Positions 26,642-36,227 are shown, counted from the first letter of the stretch. The stretch is 64,000 nucleotides of DNA from Sphingobium yanoikuyae (GCF_034424525.1 NZ_CP139979.1:4673501-4737500), one strand, 5' to 3'. The notes: a model not told the origin generated them from the sequence alone. Made by a program: numbers and translations.

Positions 26642-27628
26642 ATGTCTGAGACCGCGACAATAGCTGTCAGAAAGCCCCAGCGCAGCGCGCGCATGCTGCA
26701 GACCGCCTTGGGGCCTCATATCGGGCGGTGGCTCCAGGATCCGGCCGTCATCGAGGTCATGCTCAATCCGGACGGTCACCTCTGGGTAGATCGGCTGGGC
26801 GAGGGCATGTCCGACAGCGCCATCAGGCTGGCACAAGAGGATGCAGAACGCATCATTCGCCTCATTGCCCATCATGTCGGCGTGGACGCACATTCAGGAT
26901 CGCCGCGCGTGTCGGCAGAACTGCCGATAACGGGAGAGCGGTTCGAGGGGCTGCTCCCACCGATTGTCAGGGCGCCGACCTTCGCCATTCGCAAGCCAGC
27001 GACCGCGATCTTCACGATCGACGACTATGTCGCAGCGCAGGTGATCACGCATGAACAGGCGGCAGTGCTGCGGCGTGCTGTTGCCGACCGTGCCAATATC
27101 ATCATTGCGGGCGGCACTGGGTCGGGCAAGACGACGCTGGCCAATGCCCTTCTCGCCGAAATCGCCAAGTCGCCGCATCGGGTCGTCCTCATCGAGGATA
27201 TGCGTGAGCTGCAATGTGCCTCGCCCAATCTGGTCGCCATGCGGACGAGGGATGGCATAGCATCGCTGCAGGATCTGGTGCGCTCGGCCTTGCGTCTGCG
27301 CCCTGACCGCATCCCCATTGGCGAAGTACGCGGGGCAGAGGCGCTCGATCTGCTCAAGGCCTGGGGAACCGGCCATCCCGGCGGCATCGCGACGCTTCAT
27401 GCCGGTTCCGCCCTCGGCGCGCTCCGCCGGCTCGAACAGCTGATCCAGGAAGCGGTCGCCACGGTGCCCAGCGCACTCATCGCAGAAACCGTCAATCTCA
27501 TCGCGGTCCTTGATCGCAATGCCCAGGGCCGACGCCTCACCGAACTGGCCTGGGTGACAGGCCTTGATTCCGCGACCGGCAATTATCGCCTGATTTCTCA
27601 TGCTTCCAGCTCAGGAGAAGATTCATGA
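26642..27628 (+). CDS. trbB: TrbB, conjugative transfer ATPase (VirB11 family)
   Basis: 328-residue hexameric ATPase that powers the type IV secretion channel from the cytoplasm. N-terminal domain (LGPHIGRWLQDPAVIEVMLN, PDGHLWVDRLGEGM). Walker A IIIAGGTGSGKTTLANALLA, Asp box VLIEDMRELQC, His box TGHPGGIATLHAGSALGALR, and LRLRPDRIPIGEVRGAEALD. Start 26642 was chosen for a GGGA site and family length; ATG 26630 is possible. First gene of the trb operon. The 231 bp upstream hold no other gene. Confidence 0.97.
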   Translation: MSETATIAVRKPQRSARMLQTALGPHIGRWLQDPAVIEVMLNPDGHLWVDRLGEGMSDSAIRLAQEDAERIIRLIAHHVGVDAHSGSPRVSAELPITGERFEGLLPPIVRAPTFAIRKPATAIFTIDDYVAAQVITHEQAAVLRRAVADRANIIIAGGTGSGKTTLANALLAEIAKSPHRVVLIEDMRELQCASPNLVAMRTRDGIASLQDLVRSALRLRPDRIPIGEVRGAEALDLLKAWGTGHPGGIATLHAGSALGALRRLEQLIQEAVATVPSALIAETVNLIAVLDRNAQGRRLTELAWVTGLDSATGNYRLISHASSSGEDS

Positions 27629-27960
27629 CCCATCCCCTCAATCGCTACGCTTCGCGGATGCGTGCCATGCCCGCCGCAGCCTGCATCGCCTTGATGCTGA
27701 TAGCGGCGCCAGCAAATGCCAGCGGCTCGTCCATGCCATGGGAAGCACCGCTCCAGTCGATCCTTCAGTCGATCGAGGGGCCGGTTGCCAAGATCATCGC
27801 GGTCATCGTGATCATCGTCACGGGGCTCAGCCTCGCCTTTGGCGACACATCGGGTGGCTTCAGGCGGCTGATCCAGATCGTCTTCGGCCTCTCCATCGCC
27901 TTCGCAGCATCGAGCTTCTTCCTGTCCTTCTTCAGTTTCGGCGGTGGGGCGCTCATCTGA
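27625..27960 (+). CDS. trbC: TrbC, conjugative pilin
   Basis: 111-residue precursor of the mating pilus subunit. A signal region (MRAMPAAACIALMLIAAPANA) is followed by two hydrophobic helices (VAKIIAVIVIIVTGLSLAFG; LIQIVFGLSIAFAASSFFLS FF) separated by a short DTSGGFRR loop, the TrbC/VirB2 arrangement. RP4 TrbC is processed to a cyclic pilin; whether this one is cannot be told. It begins in the trbB stop (ATGA overlap). Confidence 0.92.
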   Translation: MTHPLNRYASRMRAMPAAACIALMLIAAPANASGSSMPWEAPLQSILQSIEGPVAKIIAVIVIIVTGLSLAFGDTSGGFRRLIQIVFGLSIAFAASSFFLSFFSFGGGALI

Positions 27961-28229
27961 TGCAGGACCATGACACCACGCCCGGCTTCCATGCGCCTGT
28001 CTATCGGGCGCTGGGCGAACCGATATTGCTGGGCGGGGCGCCGCGCTCGCTGGCGATCGTCAATGGTACGCTGGCAGGTGCGGTCGGACTTGGTCTTCGG
28101 CTCTGGATATTGGGCATCGCCCTGTGGGCCATCGCCCATTTTCTCGCCGTCTGGGCCACGCGCAACGACGCACAGTTCGTGGAGGTGGCCCGCCGCCATC
28201 TCAAATATCCCGGATGGATGCAGCCATGA
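27960..28229 (+). CDS. trbD: TrbD, conjugative transfer membrane protein (VirB3-like)
   Basis: 89 residues. Opens with TPGFHAPVYRALGEPILLGG APRSL, the VirB3/TrbD entry, followed by a two-helix membrane hairpin (LAIVNGTLAGAVGLGLRLWI LGIALWAIAHFLAVWA). It is an inner-membrane protein needed for pilus assembly. The start is fixed by TGATG overlap with trbC, the end by ATGA overlap with trbE. Confidence 0.92.
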   Translation: MQDHDTTPGFHAPVYRALGEPILLGGAPRSLAIVNGTLAGAVGLGLRLWILGIALWAIAHFLAVWATRNDAQFVEVARRHLKYPGWMQP

Positions 28230-30712
28230 TGTCATTGCGGGAATATCGATCGACGTCGGCCTGCCTGGCAGACTTCCTGCCCTGGGCGGTGCTGGCGGCA
28301 CCGGGCATCGTCCTCAACAAGGATGGGTCGTTCCAGCGTACGGCCAGGTTCCGCGGCCCGGATCTCGACAGCTCGACGCCCGCAGAACTTGTTGCCGTCG
28401 CGGCGCGCATCAACAATGCGCTGCGACGCCTGGGATCAGGCTGGGCGCTGTTCGTGGAAGCGCAGCGTCTGCCCGCGCAAGCCTATCCCCAAGGCCTGTT
28501 CTGCGACCGGGCATCGGCTCTAGTGGACATGGAGCGCCGCGCGCAGTTTCGCGAGGCCGGCGTCCATTTCGAGAGCTTCTATTATCTGACCCTGCTCTGG
28601 CTGCCACCGGCCGAGGAAATCTCGAGGGCGGAATCCTGGCTTTACGAAGGGCAAGTGAAAGGCGCACTCGACCCACTGACCCACCTGCGAAATTTTGCCG
28701 ACCGGACAGATCGGCTGATCCATCTGCTCGACGGCTTCATGCCTGAAGCCCGATGGCTGAAAGATGGCGAGACGCTGACTTTCCTCCACAGCTGCATTTC
28801 GACCCGGCACCAGCGGGTTCGCGTTCCCGAAACACCGGCCTATATCGATGCGCTTCTTGCCGATGAGGGCCTGTCCGGCGGTTTCGAGCCGCGCCTTGGC
28901 GAGCATCATCTGCGCACCCTCACCATCACCGGGTTTCCGACGTCGACCTTCCCCGGTCTCCTGGACGAGCTTAACGCGCAGGCCTTTGCCTATCGCTGGT
29001 CGACCAGAGCGATCATGCTCGACAAGAATGATGCGACCAGATTGCTGACCCGAATCCGGCGGCAATGGTTTGCCAAGCGCAAGTCTCTTGCCGCAATCCT
29101 CAAGGAGGTGATGACGAACGAGCAGTCTGTCCTGCTCGACAGCGACGCTGCGAACAAGGCCGCTGATGCAGACATGGCGCTCCAGGCGCTGGGCGCCGAT
29201 CATGCTGGCATAGCCTATGTAACGGCGAGCGTAACGGTATGGGACCGTGATCCGACCGAGGCATCGCACAAGCTGCGGCTTGTGGAAAAGGTGATCCAGG
29301 GGCGTGACTTCACTTGTTCGATCGAGCGCGTCAATGCCGTCGAGGCATGGCTGGGTGGCCTGCCTGGCCAGGTTTACGCCAATGTCCGCAGGCCTCCCAT
29401 AACCACGCTCAACCTTGCGCACCTCATTCCGCTGTCCGCGGTGTGGGCAGGCGCCGCGCGCGACGAACATCTCGATGGTCCGGCGCTTCTCTATGGCAAG
29501 ACCGAGGGATCCACACCCTTTCGCCTCTCCCTTCATGTCGGCGATGTCGGTCACACCCTCGTCATCGGCCCTACCGGCGCAGGTAAATCGGTACTGCTCG
29601 CCATGATGGCCATGCAGTTCCGTCGCTATGCCGGTAGCCAGATATTCGCCTTCGATTTTGGCGGGTCGATCCGCGCCGCCATCTTAGCAATGGGCGGAGA
29701 CTGGTGCGATCTAGGGGGCCAAATTGATGCAGGTCAGGAAGCCAGCCCAAGGATTGCGCTTCAGCCACTGGCTCGGATCGACCAGCCGGCTGAACGAAGC
29801 TGGGCTGCGCAATGGATTGCTGCTCTTCTTGGAACGGAAGGCATTGCGCTCGATCCGGCCGACAAGGATCATCTCTGGACGGCGCTCAATTCGCTGGCAT
29901 CGGCCCCTATCGCCGAGCGCACGCTGTCGGGTCTGGCAGCGCTCCTTCAGACCCAGCGCCTCAAACAAGCATTGATCCCCTATTGCGAGGGAGGCTCCTG
30001 GGGCAATTATCTCGATGGAGAAAGCGAAAATCTGGGATCGGCATCGGTCCAGGCTTTCGAGATCGAAGGTCTGGTCGGCTCCTCTGCCGCAGCGCCCGTG
30101 CTGGCCTATCTTTTCCACAGGATCGAATCGCATCTCGATGGTCGTCCGACCCTCATCCTGATCGATGAAGGCTGGCTGGTGCTCGATCATCCGCAATTTG
30201 CCGAGCAACTGCGCGAATGGCTCAAGACCTTGCGCAAGAAGAATGCGAGCGTGGTGTTTGCCACCCAGAGTCTTTCGGACATTGATGGCTCCGCGATTGC
30301 GCCGGCCATTATCGAGAGCTGCCCAACCCGTATCTTCCTGCCCAATGAGCGCGCCCTAGAGCCGCAGATCACGCAGATATATTCTCGCTTCGGCCTCAAT
30401 GATCGCCAGATCGAGATATTGAGCAGGGCGACGCCCAAGCGCGACTATTATTGCCAGTCCCGGCGCGGCAATCGCCTGTTCGAGCTCGGTCTGGGTGAGG
30501 TCGCACTCGCCTTCACCGCCGTCTCTTCCAAGCAGGATCATCGCTCGATCAGCGACATCCTCGATCTGGTCGGACGGGAGCAGTTTGCCTCCAGATGGCT
30601 GACAAAAAGGGGCCTGGACTGGGCGGCAGACCTTCTCGCGCACATCGATATTGCGCCACCGGTGGATCCTGATCCGCAGATCCCTCCCCATGACGAGGAG
30701 CCTCCGCAATGA
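28226..30712 (+). CDS. trbE: TrbE, conjugative transfer ATPase (VirB4 family)
   Basis: 828-residue VirB4-type ATPase, the largest energiser of the secretion channel. Starts MMSLREYRSTSACLADFLPW. CagE/TrbE N-terminal domain, then Walker A VIGPTGAGKSVLLAMMAMQF (about residue 450) and Walker B TLILIDEGWLVLDHPQFAEQ, with VVFATQSLSDIDGSAIAPAI as sensor region. It overlaps trbD (ATGA) and trbJ (ATGA). Confidence 0.96.
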   Translation: MMSLREYRSTSACLADFLPWAVLAAPGIVLNKDGSFQRTARFRGPDLDSSTPAELVAVAARINNALRRLGSGWALFVEAQRLPAQAYPQGLFCDRASALVDMERRAQFREAGVHFESFYYLTLLWLPPAEEISRAESWLYEGQVKGALDPLTHLRNFADRTDRLIHLLDGFMPEARWLKDGETLTFLHSCISTRHQRVRVPETPAYIDALLADEGLSGGFEPRLGEHHLRTLTITGFPTSTFPGLLDELNAQAFAYRWSTRAIMLDKNDATRLLTRIRRQWFAKRKSLAAILKEVMTNEQSVLLDSDAANKAADADMALQALGADHAGIAYVTASVTVWDRDPTEASHKLRLVEKVIQGRDFTCSIERVNAVEAWLGGLPGQVYANVRRPPITTLNLAHLIPLSAVWAGAARDEHLDGPALLYGKTEGSTPFRLSLHVGDVGHTLVIGPTGAGKSVLLAMMAMQFRRYAGSQIFAFDFGGSIRAAILAMGGDWCDLGGQIDAGQEASPRIALQPLARIDQPAERSWAAQWIAALLGTEGIALDPADKDHLWTALNSLASAPIAERTLSGLAALLQTQRLKQALIPYCEGGSWGNYLDGESENLGSASVQAFEIEGLVGSSAAAPVLAYLFHRIESHLDGRPTLILIDEGWLVLDHPQFAEQLREWLKTLRKKNASVVFATQSLSDIDGSAIAPAIIESCPTRIFLPNERALEPQITQIYSRFGLNDRQIEILSRATPKRDYYCQSRRGNRLFELGLGEVALAFTAVSSKQDHRSISDILDLVGREQFASRWLTKRGLDWAADLLAHIDIAPPVDPDPQIPPHDEEPPQ

Positions 30713-31395
30713 AGAAGCGCTTTGTCCTGATCGCTCTGATGGCGCCGATGGCAATCATGATCCCGCCGGCTGCGCATGCTCTGGTGGTCTATGATCCGAC
30801 CAACTATGCCTCCAACGTCCTGCAGGCGTCCCGGGCACTTCAGCAGATCAACAATCAGATTCAGCAGATTCAGAACCAGGCCACATCGCTTCTTAATGAG
30901 GCAAGGAATCTGACGAGCCTTCCGCTTTCGACATTGTCGACACTCCAGGCACAAATAGGCCAGACCCGTCGCCTGCTCGCGAGTGCGCAGCGCATCGCTT
31001 ATGATGTGCAGGACGTCCAGAATGTCTTTGCGACCCGCTACTCGGGCGCCGCGCTGCGCGGCGATGCTGCCCAGATGGTCGCGAATGCCGACGCTCGCTG
31101 GCACGATAGCGTCGACGCGTTGCAGGATGCCATGCGCGTACAGGCCGGCGTGGTCGGCAATCTTGATGGCGCGCAGTCGAGCATGGAGCGCTTGATGGTG
31201 GCGAGCCAATCAGCAACCGGTGCCTTGCAGGTCGCGCAAGCAGGAAACCAGATGTTGGCGCTCCAGGCTCAGCAGCTTGCCGATCTGACGGCAATATCTG
31301 CGGCACAAGGCCGGGCTCAGGCGCTGGCGGCCGCGCAGCAGGCGGCGGTCGAAGCGGAGTCGCGCGAGCGTTTCCGTCGGTTCCGAGGCAATTGA
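30709..31395 (+). CDS. trbJ: TrbJ, periplasmic P-type transfer protein (VirB5-like)
   Basis: 228 residues. Signal peptide MKKRFVLIALMAPMAIMIPP AAHA, then the typical LVVYDPTNYASNVLQASRAL QQINNQIQQIQNQATSLLNE coiled coil and a long helical body rich in Gln and Ala. VirB5-like proteins sit at the pilus tip and help contact. It follows trbE with an ATGA overlap. Confidence 0.93.
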   Translation: MKKRFVLIALMAPMAIMIPPAAHALVVYDPTNYASNVLQASRALQQINNQIQQIQNQATSLLNEARNLTSLPLSTLSTLQAQIGQTRRLLASAQRIAYDVQDVQNVFATRYSGAALRGDAAQMVANADARWHDSVDALQDAMRVQAGVVGNLDGAQSSMERLMVASQSATGALQVAQAGNQMLALQAQQLADLTAISAAQGRAQALAAAQQAAVEAESRERFRRFRGN

Positions 31396-31396
31396 C

Positions 31397-31639
31397 ATGC
31401 GGCGGCCGGGCATCGCCATATTATGCTGCGCTGCCGCGGGAATGATCGTTGCGCTGACAATGGTCATGGCGCGCGACCGAGCGGCCGAAACATCAGCCAC
31501 GGTCCGTCCACAGGAGGCCAATGCTCCTGCCGCGCCGATCCCGCCCCAGTGCCGCACGGTCGCGCAGCCGGACGCAGCATGCCTGGCGATCTGGGAAGAG
31601 AGGCGACGCCGCTTCTTTGCGTCGGATCGCCCGCGATGA
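31397..31639 (+). CDS. trbK: TrbK-like entry exclusion protein
   Basis: 80 residues: a short N-terminal hydrophobic segment (IAILCCAAAGMIVALTMVMA) with two Cys, a Pro/Ala linker, then a PPQCRTVAQPDAACLAIWEE RRRRFF tail. Position between trbJ and trbL and the paired late Cys with RRRRFF fit the alternative TrbK group, proposed to stop entry of a second copy of the same element. It overlaps trbL (ATGA). Confidence 0.75.
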   Translation: MRRPGIAILCCAAAGMIVALTMVMARDRAAETSATVRPQEANAPAAPIPPQCRTVAQPDAACLAIWEERRRRFFASDRPR

Positions 31640-32925
31640 CCGACACAGGCGTCATCGACGAGTTCCTCCTCGTCTTCACCACCTATATCGACAGCGGTTT
31701 CGGCTTGCTGGGTGGTGAGGTCGGCTTCCTCTCCTCCAGTCTCATCGCCATCGATGTGACGCTTGCCGCCCTCTTCTGGGCGTGGGGCGCCGACGAGGAT
31801 ATCCTCCAGCGCCTTGTCCGCAAGACGCTCTATATCGGCCTGTTCGCCTTCATCATCGGCAATTTCTCAACGCTTGCGACGATCCTGTTCCAGAGTTTTG
31901 CGGGATTAGGGCTCAAGGCTTCGGGAAGCGGACTTGCGATCGGCGATTTTCTGAAACCCGGTACGGTCGCCGCCACTGGCCTCGATGCTGGCGCGCCGCT
32001 GCTCGATGCGACGGCCGACCTGTTGGGTCCGGTCGGTCTCTTCACCAACTTCGTCCAGATCATGATCCTGCTCCTTGCCTGGCTGATCGTCGTGCTCGCC
32101 TTCTTCATCCTCGCGATCCAGATTTTCGTGACGATCGTGGAGTTCAAGCTGGTGACGCTCGCGGGCTTTGTCCTGCTCCCCTTCGCCTTCTTTGGTCGAA
32201 CTGCTTTCATGGCCGAGCGCGTGCTTGCGCATGTGATCTCGTCCGGGATCAAACTGCTTGTCCTTGCGGTGATAACCGGGATCGGAACGAGCTTGTTCGC
32301 ACGCTTTACGACCGCTGGCATCCCCGCCGAACCGGACCTTGCACAGGTGATGTCGATAGCCCTTGCTGCATTGACGCTCCTGGGGCTGGGCATTTTCGGT
32401 CCCGGCATAGCCAATGGGATCGTCTCGGGCGGTCCGCAGCTTGGCGCCGGGAGCGCAGCGGGTACGGCGGTCGCAGCGGCGGCGACCCTGGCAGCTGGCG
32501 GCGCGGGTGGAAGGCTGGCAGCCGGCGCCATCGGAAGCGCGGCAGGCAGCGCGGCAGCGAGCGGCGCCCGGATCGCTGGCGCCGCAACGCGGGCCTATTC
32601 AGCCGGCGCCAGCGGGAAATCCGGCGCGTCCGCGGTGGGCGGTGGTCTGGCAGAGGTTGCAAAGAGCGCTGCGGCATCGCTGACCTCGCCGCTGCGCAAC
32701 AGCGCCGCCGGCCTCAAGGACGGTTTTGCCCAAGGACGTTCAGGCGCCACAGGACAGCCTTCAGGCGCGATCGCCCAGGAGGGCGCCGGCCATGTGCCGC
32801 ATTGGGCCACGGCTATGAAGCGGCGCCAGATGATCAGCCACGGCGCCACAGTCGCCAGCCAGACGCTCAAAAGCGGCGACAGCCATGGTGGCGGCGCCGG
32901 CCCGGATATCAGCGAAAGGAACTGA
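31636..32925 (+). CDS. trbL: TrbL, conjugative transfer membrane protein (VirB6-like)
   Basis: 429 residues. Six or so membrane helices in the first 270 residues (for example LIAIDVTLAALFWAWGADED, LYIGLFAFIIGNFSTLATIL, IMILLLAWLIVVLAFFILAI), then a long Gly/Ala/Ser-rich, low-complexity C-terminal part (GSAAGTAVAAAATLAAGGAG and similar) and a basic end. This is the normal TrbL layout. Start ATG 31636 overlaps the trbK stop. Confidence 0.93.
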   Translation: MTDTGVIDEFLLVFTTYIDSGFGLLGGEVGFLSSSLIAIDVTLAALFWAWGADEDILQRLVRKTLYIGLFAFIIGNFSTLATILFQSFAGLGLKASGSGLAIGDFLKPGTVAATGLDAGAPLLDATADLLGPVGLFTNFVQIMILLLAWLIVVLAFFILAIQIFVTIVEFKLVTLAGFVLLPFAFFGRTAFMAERVLAHVISSGIKLLVLAVITGIGTSLFARFTTAGIPAEPDLAQVMSIALAALTLLGLGIFGPGIANGIVSGGPQLGAGSAAGTAVAAAATLAAGGAGGRLAAGAIGSAAGSAAASGARIAGAATRAYSAGASGKSGASAVGGGLAEVAKSAAASLTSPLRNSAAGLKDGFAQGRSGATGQPSGAIAQEGAGHVPHWATAMKRRQMISHGATVASQTLKSGDSHGGGAGPDISERN

Positions 32926-32929
32926 CATC

Positions 32930-33613
32930 ATGTTCCAGCGAACATCGGTCCATTATGGAAAGTCGCCCGAAGCAGTGACCCCATATCAGCGGGCCGCTCA
33001 GGTCTGGGATGACCGGATTGGTTCGTCACGCGTGCAGGCGCGCAACTGGCGCCTGGCTTTCTTCGCCAGCCTCGCTCTCTCGACGACGATGAGCATCGGG
33101 CTGCTGTGGCAAATGGCGCGCGGAACCGTGACGCCCTGGATCGTCGAGGTCGACAAGCTTGGCCAAGCGCAGGCGGTGGCACCCGCAACGCGCGACTATC
33201 GCCCGACGGATCCCCAGATCGCCTTTCATCTTGCCCGCTTTGTCGAGCAGGTCAGAAGCCTGCCGACGGATCCCATCATCCTGCGTCAGAACTGGCTGCG
33301 CGCCTATGACTTCACGACCGACAGGGGGGCGGCAGCACTGAGCGAATATGTGCGGCGCGATGATCCTTTCACCAAGGTCGGGCGAATTCAGGTGGCAGTC
33401 GACATATCGAGCGTCATCCGCGCCTCGGACGACAGCTTCAGGATCGCCTGGGTCGAACGACGCTATGAGCAGGGCATATTGAGCGACACCAGCCGATGGT
33501 CGGCAATCCTGACCGTGGCGCTCCAGCCTCCTCAATCCGAGGACATCCTCACCAGAAACCCGCTCGGAATCTTCGTCGATGCCCTCAACTGGTCAAAGGA
33601 GTTCGGACAGTGA
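32930..33613 (+). CDS. trbF: TrbF, conjugative transfer protein (VirB8-like)
   Basis: 227 residues. Short cytoplasmic start (YGKSPEAVTPYQRAAQVWDD RIGSSRVQARNWR), one membrane helix (LAFFASLALSTTMSIGLLWQ), then the periplasmic VirB8 domain (VTPWIVEVDKLGQAQAV; IAFHLARFVEQVRSLPTDPI; DISSVIRASDDSFRIAWVER). It nucleates the channel in the inner membrane. It follows trbL after 4 bp. Confidence 0.94.
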   Translation: MFQRTSVHYGKSPEAVTPYQRAAQVWDDRIGSSRVQARNWRLAFFASLALSTTMSIGLLWQMARGTVTPWIVEVDKLGQAQAVAPATRDYRPTDPQIAFHLARFVEQVRSLPTDPIILRQNWLRAYDFTTDRGAAALSEYVRRDDPFTKVGRIQVAVDISSVIRASDDSFRIAWVERRYEQGILSDTSRWSAILTVALQPPQSEDILTRNPLGIFVDALNWSKEFGQ

Positions 33614-34617
33614 CAAACCCTCGCCCCTCCCTGGTTGCCGGCAGTGCCGTCCCCTTGCTGGTCGCGTTCATGGTCGCGCCTCTGTCGATTGCGCCTGCAT
33701 ATGCGCAGGACAGCGGAGAAATGGCAGCGGCAAAGCACTCCTCCAACAACGCCACAATCAAAGTCGTGCCACTTCCGGTTCCCATGCCGCTGCCGGGGCA
33801 GCTCAAGCCTGTGCCGCATGCGGTCCGGGCGCTGCCGGCTGCGCCCCAGCGGGATGTGAAATCAGCCAACGCAGCGGCTCGTATCCAGCCCAGTCAGGGC
33901 GATTATGTGAATGCTATGCAGCGCTATGCGTTTGCAGATGGCGCGCTCTATCAGGTCTATGCTGCGCCCGGGCAAGTTACCGACATCATGCTACAGGAAG
34001 GCGAGGAGCTTGTAGGCGCCGGTCCGATCGCCGCCGGCGACACTGTACGCTGGATCATCGGGGACACCGTAAGCGGGAGTGGTTCTTCGCTGCGCGTTCA
34101 TGTGCTGGTGAAGCCGACGAGAGGCGATATCGCCACCAACCTCATCATCAACACGAACAGACGCACCTACCATCTCGAACTGAAGGGGACGCCATCGACC
34201 TACATGGCATCGGTGTCCTGGACTTATCCACAGGATGCGCTGTTCGCATTGAAAGCTGCAGCGGCGCAGGAAAGCCGCAATGCGCCGGTCGCGACGGGCT
34301 TGGATCTGGCATCCCTGAACTTCCGTTACCAGATAAACGGGGATCTGCCTGCCTGGCGCCCGCTGCGTGCGTTTGACGATGGCCGTCAGGTCTTGATCGA
34401 GTTTCCCTCGGACATCGCGACCGGCGAAATGCCACCGCTTTTTGTCACGGGTGCATCAGGATCGGCCGAGCTCGTTAATTACCGCGTGCAGGGGCACTTC
34501 ATGATCGTCGATCGCCTTTTCAGCGCAGCGGAACTGAGGCTTGGGGACAAGAAAACCAGCAAGCTGGTGCGCATCGAACGGATCGACCCGAAGCCAGTTC
34601 ATCGGGCAAGCCGATAA
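33610..34617 (+). CDS. trbG: TrbG, conjugative transfer protein (VirB9-like)
   Basis: 335 residues, starting GTG 33610 overlapping the trbF stop. Signal peptide ending PAYA. VirB9 signatures: YAFADGALYQVYAAPGQVTD ILLQ-type segment (here IMLQEGEELV), GDTVRWIIGDT, THL-type NLIINTNRRTYHLELKGTPS, FRYQINGDLPAWRPLRAFDD GRQVLIEFP. It builds the outer-membrane part of the channel with TrbI. Confidence 0.94.
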   Translation: MTNPRPSLVAGSAVPLLVAFMVAPLSIAPAYAQDSGEMAAAKHSSNNATIKVVPLPVPMPLPGQLKPVPHAVRALPAAPQRDVKSANAAARIQPSQGDYVNAMQRYAFADGALYQVYAAPGQVTDIMLQEGEELVGAGPIAAGDTVRWIIGDTVSGSGSSLRVHVLVKPTRGDIATNLIINTNRRTYHLELKGTPSTYMASVSWTYPQDALFALKAAAAQESRNAPVATGLDLASLNFRYQINGDLPAWRPLRAFDDGRQVLIEFPSDIATGEMPPLFVTGASGSAELVNYRVQGHFMIVDRLFSAAELRLGDKKTSKLVRIERIDPKPVHRASR

Positions 34618-35885
34618 TGAGCAGCGCAGAAAATAGCAGCAAGCCGGCCGATAAGGTCGAGGACCAAGTCGGGATCGATAACGACGACATCCCGCCCGCC
34701 AATGTATCAAAAGGCAAAAATTCTGAGGCGGTTGCGTTGCGGGCGGCCTCGCCGCCGGCCATGCGTCTGTCCCGGAAAGCGATCGGGCTTCTGGCGGCCG
34801 TCAGTTGCATCTGCATTGCCGGAACATTGATCTATGCCCTGCGGCCAAAGACGATCGAGCGCGTCGAAAACATACCGGTCTCGCACGGCCGCATCAAAGC
34901 CGAAACCATTGCCTCAGCACCCGACGACTATTCCAAAATTCCCAAATTGGGGACGCCATTGACCGACGTCCCGGGACAGCCGCTGCTTGAAGCGGAACAA
35001 CAGCCAAGTCTGACGAACCCCGGCCGCTCGCCACCCAGCGATGAGCGCCTGACGGCGCGCCAGCAAGAGCGAGAGCGCCAGAGGAGCATGCGTGAGGCCG
35101 CGCTATCGAGCAGATTGTTTCTTGCCTCAGCGCCGACGGTTGCAAGGGCGAAGGAACCGGACGGGGTGCTGCCAGCGGAGGCCAGAGCGCCCCGGGATCC
35201 GAGGGCAGAAGCTGAAAGCCAGCCCCTCCAGTCCCGAACCACCGATACGAATAGGCGCACGTTTCTGGCGCCGGTCGCTATCGCCGAGGCAAGCACACAG
35301 CGCGTTGCGAACTCGGCATCGCCCTATGTCGTGCAGGCGGGCAATGTCATCCCCGCTGCGCTGATCACAGGCATCCGATCCGATCTTCCCGGCCTTATCA
35401 CCGCGCAGGTGACGGAAAATGTTTATGATAGCCCGTCGGGCCAGATCCTGCTCATCCCGCAAGGGTCTCGGCTGATCGGCGAATATGATAGTGCGACCGC
35501 AGCGGGACAGCAGAGGATATTGATCGCCTGGGACCGCCTGATTTTTCCCGACAGCCGTTCGATTCTGCTCGACCGGCTTCAGGGCGCCGATCAGTCCGGC
35601 AGGTCGGGCCTGCAGGATGGTGTGGACAATCATTGGGCCGGCTTGCTCGGCGCAGCATTCATCTCGACCCTGTTGAACATGGGGACCGAGGTTATGGCCG
35701 ACGATGACGGAAGTCTCGTGCGAGCGCTGCGATATGGCACGCAGGACAGCATCAGTCAGGCAGGCCGACAGATCATCGGGCGGCAACTGACGATTCCTCC
35801 GACACTCACCATCAGACCTGGCCATCCTCTGCGCGTGATGGTGAAGCGAGACATCATATTGGAACCATGGGAAGGGCAGAAGTGA
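34617..35885 (+). CDS. trbI: TrbI, conjugative transfer protein (VirB10-like)
   Basis: 422 residues. Cytoplasmic N-terminus, membrane helix (AIGLLAAVSCICIAGTLIYA), proline/arginine-rich periplasmic linker, then the VirB10 C-terminal domain: SPYVVQAGNVIPAALITGIR, SDLPGLITAQVTENVYDSPS, ILLIPQGSRLIGEYDSATAA, RLIFPDSRSILLDRLQG and LTIRPGHPLRVMVKRDIIL. It spans inner to outer membrane. TAATG overlap with trbG. Confidence 0.95.
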   Translation: MSSAENSSKPADKVEDQVGIDNDDIPPANVSKGKNSEAVALRAASPPAMRLSRKAIGLLAAVSCICIAGTLIYALRPKTIERVENIPVSHGRIKAETIASAPDDYSKIPKLGTPLTDVPGQPLLEAEQQPSLTNPGRSPPSDERLTARQQERERQRSMREAALSSRLFLASAPTVARAKEPDGVLPAEARAPRDPRAEAESQPLQSRTTDTNRRTFLAPVAIAEASTQRVANSASPYVVQAGNVIPAALITGIRSDLPGLITAQVTENVYDSPSGQILLIPQGSRLIGEYDSATAAGQQRILIAWDRLIFPDSRSILLDRLQGADQSGRSGLQDGVDNHWAGLLGAAFISTLLNMGTEVMADDDGSLVRALRYGTQDSISQAGRQIIGRQLTIPPTLTIRPGHPLRVMVKRDIILEPWEGQK

Positions 35886-36094
35886 TGGTCAAACTCAAGC
35901 TAGGACCGATCGAGGATGATAAGCCAGTCAAAATCTCGGTCGAACTTTCCGCTGCGGTACATCGGGATCTGACGGCTTATGCGCGCATCCACGCTAGCGA
36001 CACAGGACTGACCCATCCCATGGCAATTGAGCGGTTGATCGGCCCGATGCTGGAGCGTTTCATGGCCAGTGATCGGGGTTTCAGAAGAGGATGA
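35885..36094 (+). CDS. DUF2274 protein at the end of the trb operon
   Basis: 69 residues: MVKLKLGPIEDDKPVKISVE, LSAAVHRDLTAYARIHASDT, GLTHPMAIERLIGPMLERFM. Ribbon-helix-helix-like small protein (beta strand KPVKISVEL, then two helices) of the DUF2274 group that regularly follows trbI in trb-type elements. It may be a regulator; no proof. The start overlaps the trbI stop by one base (TGATG). Confidence 0.88.
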   Translation: MVKLKLGPIEDDKPVKISVELSAAVHRDLTAYARIHASDTGLTHPMAIERLIGPMLERFMASDRGFRRG

Positions 36095-36227
36095 TGCCCA
36101 AACGGCCTTCGACAAACTTCTGCGTGATAAAATAATCCCAAGAAATGAGTCTGGTGCAGCAGGTTACTGTCCAGCAATCAGACTCTCACTTTGTCCCTGC
36201 CGCAACCGATGATGGGAGGTGTGAGCA

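Noticed and set aside
31782..32978. 398-codon plus-strand frame within trbL
   Set aside because: Cys/Arg-rich alternative frame of trbL; trbL itself has clear membrane helices.
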